Positions 1-8,963 of a stretch of 64,000 bases of DNA are shown in pieces. The first letter of the stretch is position 1. Each line of letters begins with the position of its first letter. The notes below the pieces were generated by a model. It did no database searches and was not told where the DNA came from. It worked only from the letters and a program-made list of their open reading frames with translations. The stretch is from Microglena sp. YARC (lineage: Eukaryota; Chlorophyta; Chlorophyceae; Chlamydomonadales; Chlamydomonadaceae): contig CM039464.1 of NCBI GenBank assembly GCA_022414725.1, positions 28,894,257-28,958,256 of the forward strand, written 5' to 3'. A program made the translations under genes and the position numbers.

Positions 1-540
1 AGGAGAGGAGGGGAGTGCTGCGGCGAGGATCAGGAGGAGGAAGAGGATAGGAGAGCGAATGTAGCAACGGGAGGGGGGTGGTAAGAGAGGAGGAGGACTA
101 TGGACAGGGGAGGAGGAAGGGAGAGGGATTGAGGCCCGAGAGGACGTTTAAAGAAGGATCGGTCTTATATTTGGGGATTGATAGGAGGGAGGTTTCTGAA
201 GTGTGAGGAGGGGAGGAGGAACAAGGTGAGTTTGATGATGGCTTAGGCAGGAGGAGGAGGAAAAGGAGGAGGAGGAGGTGGAGAGGAGGGAGGAGGTTAG
301 AGGAGGGAGGAAAGATCCGGAGGAGGGATTCTGAAGAGGTAGGAGGAGAAAGAAGGAGGAGAAAGGAGGAGGGAGAGTGGGGAGAGAGGGAGGGAGGGAG
401 GAGGTCTGGAAGTAGGAGGGAGAAGAAAGGAGGGAGGAGCTGAGGCGGAGGAGGGACGGGATTGTAACAGGAGGCAGGGAGGAGGAGGGAGGGGAGGGCT
501 GGTCAATGGGACGCACTGGGATGCAAGTTGAGAACCAAAC
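1..540. repeat. Polypurine (GGA/GAGG)n tract
   Basis: Almost entirely G and A on the plus strand, built from degenerate GGAGGA and GGGAGGA units. Reading frames through it are low-complexity Ser/Pro strings and are not genes. If the ESS2 gene continues leftward, this is intron sequence. Confidence 0.85.
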
Positions 541-950
541 AAAAATACACACTTACTGACCTAGATGTAGACCTAGACCACTTTCTTACCTAGACAATTA
601 TTTAAACTGTCTAATCTGCTTAGTGAGTATGCTCCCTGATTTTCATTGGTATCGTACGGGGGAATAGCAATTGGAAGACAGGAGCAGCCCGAAGTTGGCT
701 GGAAAACCATTTGTAACCATCACATCCACTAAATATAAATAAATGAATAAATGAATAATGAATTATAATAAATGAATAAATGAATAAAAGAATAAATGAA
801 TAATGAATTAATAATTAAATAAAATGAATAATAAACAAATAACCATTTTACAATCCCATCCAGTCTACCAACTAGCTATGCGTTCAGAAAGTGAGCAGCT
901 ATCAGGCTTACAGGCTGAAATGGAACTCCATCACCCAGCTGTGTCAGCTT
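541..950. other. Gene-free stretch with ATGAATAA repeats
   Basis: No coding signal seen. Positions 730-830 are a degenerate AT-rich repeat (AATGAATAAATGAATA units). Probably intron of the minus-strand ESS2 gene. Confidence 0.5.
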
Positions 951-954
951 TCAA

Positions 955-1330
955 TCCATCATCACCACCACTACACTCACACCACCACCACCGCCACCAC
1001 CACTATCACCACAAACACTCTCACCATTTACCACACTCTTACCACACCACACTCTCATCACCACCACCACCATCACACTCTCACCACCACCACCACTATC
1101 ACTGCCACCACCACAATCTCACCACCACCACCACCATTACACTCTCATCACCACCACCACTACCACTGCCACCACCACAATCTCACCACCGCCACCACTA
1201 CATCCATGATAGGCCATGTAATAAAAACAAAGAAAAAGACCCACTTGCTGAGGATGTTGTGCGTGTGTGTGTGTGGTGTGTTTTATGTATGTGCGTGTAT
1301 GTGTGTGTATACATGTGTGTGCGTAGCTCG
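955..1330. repeat. CCACCA/CAC microsatellite followed by TG-rich run
   Basis: Dense CACCACCAC and TCACCA units to about 1200, then a TG-rich stretch at 1258-1322. The His-rich frames across it are products of the repeat. It lies in the presumed intron after ESS2 exon 2. Confidence 0.8.
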
Positions 1331-1515
1331 AAGGAGGGTGCAAAATAAAGAAGAAAAACGCCTTATTATGAGGAGTGAGATTGAGGGGGTAAGCCAGCTT
1401 GCTTGCACCGGGGCCAACCACCAAATACCATCTTGCTGCGCGTTCTTGTCGGCCAGGTGGTGGCTATACCTGGCCCTCTTTTTTGGTCTCGTGCTCTCCA
1501 CAATACTCCACCACT
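1194..1515 (-). repeat. Two donor-edge copies of ESS2 exon 2
   Basis: Positions 1418-1515 repeat the last ~85 bases of ESS2 exon 2 with substitutions. At the donor the copy reads CAGCAA then GATGG instead of CAGCAA|GTGGG, so the splice site is lost. Positions 1194-1260 repeat the last few exon bases plus the first intron bases, with the GT kept. Both lie downstream of the real donor at 1595/1596 in transcript direction. Confidence 0.75.
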
Positions 1516-1595
1516 CTCACCAATCCACCACCACCACCACTACATCGATGATAAGCTGATAGGCCATGTAGTAAAAACAAAAGAAAAAGACCCAC

Positions 1596-4500
1596 TTGCT
1601 GCGCGTTCTTGTCGTCCAGGTGGTGGCTATACCTGGCCCTCTTTTTTATCTCATGCTCCTCCACAATACGATGAAAGCTTGCATTATCCTCGCTTGTGTA
1701 ATTAGACAGAAACTTGTCAAGGCCCATGGAGGGGGCTCTGGGCTCCGCCTCTACTCCAGCTACAAACTTAGGACCTTGGAATAGGCTCCCCCCAAAGGTT
1801 GCGGGGGTTCATAAACCGCCATCTTCATGCACACGGGGTCATGGTCGGAGTGCCCATGAGGTTGGTGCCGGGAGTGGCCCAGCTTTCGGTGCCTGGTCTC
1901 CCCATGGGGGTCCTGCCCAAAGCGGGCGTGGCCCCTGCTGTCAGGCCCCCCCTCCTGGAGAACTGGGGGGTGGAGGGGGTCCGCATGCCTGCCCGCCTGT
2001 GCGCTATGTTAATCTGGGCCTGGCGGATGCGGGGCCATAGGGTCGGCTCTTGACTGCGTCAAGCCACTCCAATGTTGATCGCATTCTGCATGGTTGTGGA
2101 TGTGAGGAGGTCAAGCCACTCTGATCATGATTGAATTATTCATGGTTGTGGATAAGAGGAGGTCAAGCCACTCCAATGTTGATCGCATTACGCATGGTTG
2201 TGGATGTGAGGAGGTCAAGCCACTCCGATCATGATCGCATTATTCATGGTTGTGGATGTGAGGAGGTCAAGCCACTCCAATGTTGATCGCATTACGCATG
2301 GTTGTGGATGTGAGGAGGTCAAGCCACTCCAATGTTGATCGCATTAATCATGGCTGTGGATGTGAGGAGGTCAAGCCACTCCAATGTTGATCGCATTACG
2401 CATGGTTGTGGATGTGAGGAGGTCAAATGTGTGTCAACCCGTTTATGTATGTTACAGTCCAGGGGTAGGCCCAAGAGGCTAAAGGGACTTGCCCAACCAA
2501 CATACAGAAATAAGTAGTGAGCTTAAAGGAAACTTCACTGAACCCAAATAAAAAAAACATTTGAAATGTCGATAATGGATAACACTCATTTACTTTAATG
2601 CTTTCTCTTTTTATCTATCTTAATATTAATATCTTTCTATCCTCTCTTCATCAACACAATCACCATCACCGCCACCACCATCATCATCACCCAACCATAC
2701 ACATCATCACCATCCACACCACCACTACCACCACCATCCACCTCTACCACCACATCATCACACCAACCATGATTCTAGGATCATACAACTATGTATATTT
2801 TTAATCAACTCAACGTCAATAGAAGTCCTTGCCACTGTTTCGTTGAAATGATGAAGGTGCGGGATTTGAATCCCTACGGGTGCGCTTTAGTGTTCGCGGT
2901 CGCTATCAACCGACAAGGTAGCTTTGTCCAGGTAAAGTAGCAGCTGCGTTCCTACGCCGTAAGACGGGCTCCCTTAGTACCACGCGCCTACCAGGCGTTA
3001 TCATTACTTTCGTGCACTGCTTCATTTTGGCTTTCATTTTTGGGCTTCATTTTTGGGCTTCCAGCCAGCTCCACCAGCCAGCCAACTGGGTTAGCCAAAG
3101 CTTTCAGTTGCATTGAAATGCCCGTAATGTCAACTTTCAGACGCGCAATAGCTAGTTAATTTCTGTGCCCAAGGAAGGGGGGTTGAGGCTGCCTAGAAGC
3201 TGCTACGCATAGCCCAAAAATGAAAAAGGCCTTGCAATCGCCACATCACCTCTGATCCTACGAGTTTAGGGCTAGTGCAAGGAGACCCAACCTATGCACT
3301 AGCCCTAAATGAGGCAAATCCCCACCCCACCCCAACGCACCCCACCCCACCTCACCACCAGGGTACAACTTCTTGCCAAATTGGTCAGTGCTTAAAGCGC
3401 ACAAACGTCAAATTGGTCAGCGCTAGTGCAAGGAGACCCAACCTTTGCACTATGTAGGGGGAAGCTACCCTCCAGTGAGCTAGCATCTACAAGCCAGATC
3501 CTCCTCAGGTTTAGGGTTTAGGGGGTTAGGGTTTAGGGTTAAGGGTTTAGGAGTTTAGGATATAGGTTTTAGGGTTTAGGGTTTAGGGGAAAAGGAGATC
3601 TGGCTTGTGGATGCTAGCTCACTGGAGGGTAGCTTCCCCCCTCCTTTGCACTAGCCCTAAATGAGGGCGAAATTCTCCACCCCACCCCCACCCCACCCTA
3701 ACTCACCACACCTCACCAACACCCCAAAAATGTGCAACCTGCTCTACTGGTTGGATTGCCAACTTAGGAACCACAGCTGTAATCAAGGGATGAAGGGATT
3801 TCAAAGGTTCCCATTGAGGTCGAATTTGTGAATTTGATTTTTTTTTTTGATAGATCAGAAGGTTTAAGGTGAAAATATTTGAATTTGAATTTTGAATGGA
3901 AATTGATTAAATTTGAAATTTGAAATTTTTTGAAGACTCACAAGGTTCCTTTTGAACTCAAAGTGGAAATCCTTCTTGTAATTTACATTAAATTAGTTTG
4001 GGCAAAATGCTTGCTTGCCGCAATATTGCCATTCTAATTTTGAGGATTAGTTGGAAGACCCCTCCCGGATGTTGTGGGGCGGACTTGTCTTGGTTCAAAA
4101 ATTGCATGTTGATGACAATGCAATGTAATGTTATGTAACGTAATGTAACGTAATGTAAGGTAAGGTAAGGTAAGGTAAGGTAAGGTAAGGTAAGGTGTCG
4201 TAAGGTAATGTATTTTAATGTGATGGAACGTAACGTAATGTAATGTAATCATGTAATGTAATGTAATGTAATGTAATGTAATGTAATGTAATGTAATGTA
4301 ATGTAATGTAATGTAATGTAATGTAATGTAAAAACTTACTTAGGGACATCTGGGAAGAAGTTTCTCCCAATGATAGCCTGCAAATTGATAAAAACGTATT
4401 CATTGGGTAACCCATATCATCGTAGTGCCCACTCAGGGGTAGGGCGGTACGCCTAGCAGCGAGAAAAACTTACTCAGGGACATCTGATCCCCAGTGATAT

Positions 4501-4826
4501 AGGTTACCGCGAAGAGGACAGGTAGGCATGTGACTGAGAGAATGACGCCGATGGGTGGAGAGAGATGGACAGAGATAGTTTTACCCAGGCAATGATTAAA
4601 GCAAGGGGAGCCACTAAGGCACCCCTGGAAAGTTCTCACAGATGAGGTTACGTGAACGAGTCCTAAAAACTCACTTAGGAACATCTGGGAAGAAGTCTCT
4701 CTCAATGATAGCCTCCAAATTGGCGGTGTATGTATCTTCATCTAGTTCGACCAGCTTCTTCTTGGTTACCCTTGGGGGGGCTGGGGGCGGGGGCATGGAC
4801 CTTCTGTCTACGATCTGCCGATCCAT
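1596..4826 (-). CDS. ESS2: ESS2/DGCR14-like splicing factor, 5' part (two exons; gene continues past left edge)
   Basis: Homologue of ESS-2 (DGCR14, Bis1), a nuclear protein associated with the spliceosomal C complex. Exon 1 is 4675-4826. It starts with ATG at 4826 and encodes about 50 residues, including the family signature IIERDFFPDVPK (residues 40-51). The donor GTGAGT leaves phase 2. Exon 2 is 1596-2085, with acceptor CATGCAG and donor GTGGGT. It carries a stretch like the plant homologues' LDWIQAVRTRDP (here LEWLDAVKSR), then IRQAQINIAHRR, a TP-rich segment with TPATF, and the hallmark FLSNYTSEDNASF. The first and last parts of exon 2 are in one frame and splice phases agree. The middle (about 1860-2045) is shifted and shifts back, so at least two or three single-base indels are present: assembly error or decay. 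The C-terminal half lies beyond position 1. Identification is from remembered family motifs; no search was run. Confidence 0.82.
2086..2430. repeat. 52-bp tandem array derived from the ESS2 exon 2 acceptor edge
   Basis: Six tandem copies of a 52-bp unit, plus the genuine exon edge at 2059-2110 as the seventh. The unit contains the first ~20 coding bases of exon 2 (TTGGAGTGGCTTGAC on the minus strand) and the preceding intron end. Only the genuine copy has AG at the splice position (ATGCAG|AATGCG). The others read ATGCGTAATGCG, ATGAATAATGCG or similar. Confidence 0.88.
2443..2515 (+). mobile_element. Dispersed SINE-like element A, truncated
   Basis: Shares GTTACAGTCCAGGGGTAGG and AAAGGGACTTGCCCAACC with full copies at 20895 and 44498. 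The full element is about 155 bp. This copy ends after the first half. Family identity is unknown; the name is only for cross-reference. Confidence 0.7.
2600..2790. repeat. CACCAT/CATCAC microsatellite
   Basis: Degenerate (CACCAT)n within ESS2 intron 1. No gene signal. Confidence 0.75.
2836..3008 (+). mobile_element. tRNA-derived SINE-like element B
   Basis: Near-identical over about 160 bp to the copy at 31310-31488, sharing AATCCCTACGGGTGCGCTTT, GTCCAGGTAAAG and the end CCAGGCGTTATCATTACTTT. The partner copy has a perfect Pol III B box (GGTTCGAATCC). Here it is altered to GATTTGAATCC. This suggests a tRNA-derived short interspersed element. Confidence 0.6.
3015..3232. mobile_element. Foldback/MITE family C copy
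   Basis: The ends form an imperfect inverted repeat: TTTTTGGGCTTCCAGCCAGC on the left and GAAGCTGCTACGCATAGCCC followed by A5 on the right. Other copies lie at 9870, 19571, 30448, 33026, 36476, 45932 and 46640-47790. About 190 bp when complete, with no coding capacity. Confidence 0.65.
3453..3642. mobile_element. Foldback element with telomere-like core and 11-bp target duplication
   Basis: Arms of about 45 bp (3457-3505 and 3594-3641) are near-perfect inverted copies starting GGGGGAAGCTACCCTCCAGT. The loop is degenerate TTTAGGG repeats. The element is flanked by the direct repeat CCTTTGCACTA (3442-3452 and 3643-3653), consistent with a target-site duplication. Confidence 0.8.
3660..4110. 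other. No feature recognised
   Basis: ESS2 intron 1 sequence: C-rich CACCCCA runs to about 3725, then AT-rich DNA with a T11 run near 3838. No coding or structured element seen. Confidence 0.4.
4113..4334. repeat. (TAATG)n and (TAAGG)n array
   Basis: Near-perfect pentamer array within ESS2 intron 1. It resembles the TAATG-type 3' tail of the LINE at 28186, which may be coincidence. Confidence 0.85.
4335..4495 (-). repeat. Donor-edge copies of ESS2 exon 1
   Basis: Two partial copies of the exon 1 3' end (GACTTCTTCCCAGATGT-like, then CCTAAGTAAGTT or CCTGAGTAAGTT) at about 4333-4395 and 4463-4482. GT donors are retained. They lie in intron 1, downstream of the real donor. Confidence 0.75.
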
Positions 4827-4844
4827 GATGGGAGTTGCTTTCCT

Positions 4845-5360
4845 GTTCTGAGCTAGTGACAGAAGTCTCGGTGTCCGAGAAAGTAGTCTCGGGGTCTAGG
4901 TGCAGTGGCCTCGGTGTACGGGCAAGTAGTCTCGGAGTCCGGGTGCAGTGTTCTGGGTGTATGGGTGTATGGGCTACAACCCTCTTTATCCTTGAGCTCT
5001 GCTGCTTCCAATTCCTTAAACGCTTTTCCAAATGCAGCAAGCAAGAGTTTTCTCAGCTAGTGGCAGTAGTCTGGGTGTGCAACAATCCTCCTTATCCTTA
5101 AGCTCTCCTGCTTGCAACTGCACCAACGCTTGTCCAAATGCTGAAAGCGAGAATGTTCTGAGCTGGCAACAGCAGTTGGGTGAGCAAAACTCCTCCTTAT
5201 CCCTGGATTATGTTATTCCCAAAGACACCAACTCGTGTTGCCTGTAAGAATGGTCCCCTGGATGATTGGTGGGCTGAGTATGTTGGTATATTATGCGAAA
5301 AACAAAGCCTCCTTATTCCTGAGTTCTCTTATTCCCAATTACAGCAGCTCCGGTCGAGCA
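4845..5360. repeat. Degenerate ~100-bp repeats upstream of ESS2
   Basis: At least four diverged copies of a unit with CTCCTTATCC and AGCTCTCCTGCTTGCAA (near 4985, 5090, 5195 and 5305), preceded by short AGTCTCGG repeats at 4865-4940. They lie immediately 5' of the ESS2 start codon, so the promoter or 5' UTR may sit in or next to them. Confidence 0.55.
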
Positions 5361-6030
5361 GTTGAGCTAGAATGATGAGGAAGGAAGATAGACAGGAAAA
5401 ACTGCTGGGGCCAAGGCTTTGACCTCGGGAACGAACTACGGACTGGTGTTCGAGCGGTCTGGGCTGATATTGCGCAGTGCGAGAGGTTTGTGTAGAATGG
5501 GATTATGGTGACTCGTTTACGAGCTGCGGCAAGAGGACCAGCTTGAACGAAACGAAACGGAACTGCCTGTGCATGGGGCTTCACTGCTCTAGTGAGCAGT
5601 GTTTAGCGAGAGAAATGGATCCCGTCAGGTGGCGTTGGTGCGGCGTGGTGTGAGATCTGGGGGGAAGCGTCACCGGGGAAAGGTCAAGGTGGGGAAAGGT
5701 GGGGGGGGGACATAGGGGTTGGGTCTAATTAGCCCACGGCAGAGCCTCTGGCCCACAGACCCTACCACCTTCCCCTATGGTGGGGGAAGGTGGTGGGGGA
5801 AGGTGTGCGTCTCGGGACCCCTTCTGGGGCTGTGAGGGACAGGTGAGGGGCCTGGTGAGGGGATGCGTGTCTGGAACCTGGTCTGGACCCTATATCCAAT
5901 GCGCATAGCCGAACCGCTTGCGGTCCAGCTAACTCCTCCGATTATGTCATTCAATTCGGACTTAAAGTTAGCAAGGGCAGTCTCGAGAACCGGAGTAGGA
6001 TGAAGGCATCCAGAAAATCTCCATTAAAAA
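5361..6030. other. Intergenic, no feature recognised
   Basis: Mixed sequence with GGGGAAGGTGG repeats around 5770-5800. No reading frame with convincing protein character. Upstream of ESS2, with an unassigned ORF and the eIF2-gamma 3' end beyond. Confidence 0.4.
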
Positions 6031-6036
6031 CTTGAA

Positions 6037-6336
6037 ATGGGGCAAAGTTTCGAAATCCTTCCCATCTTGCCTGTTAATCTTCAAGGTTGGTTGTCGATTC
6101 CCAAAGACGGCGTTGCAGCCCAAAGTGCTGGCTGTTTAGGGTTTACGATGTCGGCATCTAAGCAAGATCGAGTTGAAATTCAATTAGCCCAAGCTGCAAG
6201 TACGGTAATCACTTTTTTTACGTCTTATGCGTCAACGACGTCACAGTTAGCACTCCATCAAGCACTGACAAGTCCTGTACGCTGCAGCTGCAAATGTGGA
6301 TGCACCAGGAGACTAAACCAAACCGAAAAAAAGTAG
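6037..6336 (+). CDS. Unrecognised 99-residue ORF (weak)
   Basis: Open frame from ATG at 6037 encoding a protein of mixed composition, without the low complexity of its surroundings. It has a Ser/Thr/Ala-rich middle and a Cys-rich end (CSCKCGC). No motif, homologue or partner exon is recognised. It lies between two minus-strand genes and may be chance. Confidence 0.2.
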   Translation: MGQSFEILPILPVNLQGWLSIPKDGVAAQSAGCLGFTMSASKQDRVEIQLAQAASTVITFFTSYASTTSQLALHQALTSPVRCSCKCGCTRRLNQTEKK

Positions 6337-6339
6337 AAA

Positions 6340-7098
6340 AGGGAGGTGGATCGTCCGAGCTAGCGGAAAGCGGGGCGTCGAGGAACGTATTACAGCTGGG
6401 CGAGTCAGGGGCCTAACTGTTGTAACATAAACCCCGAAAAGCTCACAACTCAGTTCACGATGCACAAACCGGAATTTCTTATTCTGCAGACGGCGAGCAG
6501 CCAAATTGCTGGCTGAAGCTATGTAACCAAGTCCAAGTCAAGCCGGCATTTCACAGCAAAGCAACGTGAAGCTGTGGCTCTCTATTCGGCTGGCCAGCTA
6601 TTGTAGTGTAGGCTGCAGAGCAAACTTTCATTGCTTCTAAAGTCGATGTATCTAATTTTATGTCAGAATTTACATCTGAATCTAGACACTAAAAGACGTT
6701 GCTAATAGGGATACGGGGAAGGGTACTACATTTTGCCATTTTGGGTGACCGTGAAAAAACGCAGGTGGGGGTCTTTAAAAAGTTGCGCGCTGGCAGTGCC
6801 TGGCACGTAACTATGGGTCTCCAGGCTTAGCGGGTTTCTTCTTTACGTGATTCACGTAGATGGGCGCCAAAAGCGTATCCTGTCACGTAAAAACGTACGT
6901 TTTGTAGTACCCAGATACGGGCAGTGGGGGCAGGGTTGTTCAGGACGCTGCGTCCTCCGTTGCAGAAGCAACGTCGAAGGGTCCGTTGACCTGAAGGGGG
7001 GGCCCGTTGCGTCACAGGACGCAGGCTATGCAATTGGTTGCGTCTCGGGCAGCAGAGCTGGGGGTCCTCCAGAAGTACCCTGAGTGGGGCGTCTATCT
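6340..7098. other. eIF2-gamma 3' flank, no gene recognised
   Basis: Downstream of the eIF2-gamma stop codon (7099-7101). Frames are open on both strands at 6830-7080, but none has recognisable content. Contains the 3' UTR of the minus-strand gene. Confidence 0.4.
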
Positions 7099-7380
7099 TC
7101 ATGATCGACCAGGCATGTCCATCTTGAGACCCTTCTGAATCTGCACGTTTGAGGTACATAGGGTGGTGGTGAGAAGAAAACAAGGGTGGGTGATGGGGCT
7201 TGGGGCTTGAGGAGGGTAAGCCATGGGTGCCAAGGGTTTTAGAGCTGTGCGAGTGCAAAGAGTGTGAGGGTGCTCGAGGTGCATTACATGATTCTATATT
7301 TGACTGTGTGTATCATGTGCAACTTTTTAACGATATACAGAGGGATTGGGAATGGGGAAGTGTGTGCATGTGTGTGTAAA

Positions 7381-7430
<50 letters not shown>

Positions 7431-8917
7431 AGAGCAACAGCTAAAAGTATGTATACTCTACATATGTAGGTAGGGGCAGGGACCAACCGACAACTTGCGA
7501 GTTCAATTCATCAGTGTTTCCCCTGTTTTAGCCCCTCCTGATATCATGGTTGGGCAGGTCCCTTCAGCCTATTTGGCTCCCCCTGGACTGTAACAGCATA
7601 AAAATGCAATAGAAACTAACTACAAAAACAGGCTAGGAGTTCTCTGTACCCACCGTTCCCCATCCCAATGAGACGCCAATGCTTCTCCACACGTCCAGTG
7701 GTGGCGTGGGTGTGTGGGGGGGGTGGGGGGGGTGGGGGTGGGGTTTCTTGGAAAACATGCTTTCTTGTACCCCACCGTTCTCCATCCAATGAGAAGCCAA
7801 TGCTTCTCCACACGCCCAGGGTGGTGCGTGTGTGAAAGGATGGGTGGTGTGTGTGTGTGTGCCGGATGGGTGTTTGTGTGGGGTGGGTGGTGTGGGTGGG
7901 TGGGGTAGGGTTTCTTGGAAAACATGCTTTCTTGTACCCACCGTTCCCCATCCAATCAGACGCCAATGCTTCTCCACACGCCGAGACAGAGCCACCTTCT
8001 CCAGCTCCTTTGTACACACAGGACTGGTCAGCTGCAGCTTGGCCAAATCGTGCTTCACAGCCAACACACGGGCTCCAGCACACATGGAGCCAATGTTCAA
8101 CATCAGCACCTCGCCCTTGCTCAGCTTGGTCACCTTGCTCTGCTTCTCACCCTCCTTGGATCGGACTCCCAGCAAGCGGCGCAGCAAGAAGAAGTTAATC
8201 TCCAGCTCCGAAAACACATCAGGCAAAGCGCCTACCTGCCCTAGCACCTGGCCAACCAACCGATCTGCACGAGTCAAGGTGGGGTCAACCTGCAGCAGGG
8301 GATAAGAATGCGTTGAACATTGGTGGTGGTGGTGTGTATGGTGGTGGTAGGCATGGCGTGTGTAGTGGTGGTGGGCATGGTGGGCATGGTGGGTATGGTG
8401 GTGGTAGGTATGGTGGGTATGGCCTAGCACCTGGCCAACCAACCGATCTGCACGAGCCATGGTAGGGCCGACCTGCAGCAGGGGATAAGAATGCGTTGAA
8501 AATTGGTGGTGGTGTATATGGTGGTGGTGGGCATGGTGGTGGTAGGTATGGCCTAGCACCTGGCCAACCAATCGATCTGCACAAAGTCAAGGGGGAGTCA
8601 ACCTGCAGCAGAGTATAATATCATACAAACTGCATTTGCTAAGGGGCGCTTGGACACTTCTTTCAAAATAATTAGCACGCGCTACCATGACTTCAGCCAC
8701 ACTGCACCAAATAATTAGCGCACCACACCTCACCACACCATATAATTAGCGCGCCACACCACACCAAATAATTAACGCGCCACACAGGAGGATGCCAGGA
8801 GCCATAGAAAGTCAGGCACGGTCCATGTCAGGGTATCGGGAAGTTGTTTCCGTTAGGGGATCACGTGATCTATCGATACCCCCGGGTCCGGTCCCATTCT
8901 GAGTACTTCAGGGCAGG

Positions 8918-8963
<46 letters not shown>

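Noticed and set aside
2059..2430. Regularly spaced repeats suggesting a CRISPR array
   Set aside because: Units are directly tandem without unique spacers, and the unit is an ESS2 exon edge. The genome is eukaryotic.
3509..3594. True chromosome end
   Set aside because: The TTTAGGG words are degenerate and lie inside a foldback element, with ordinary genes on both sides.
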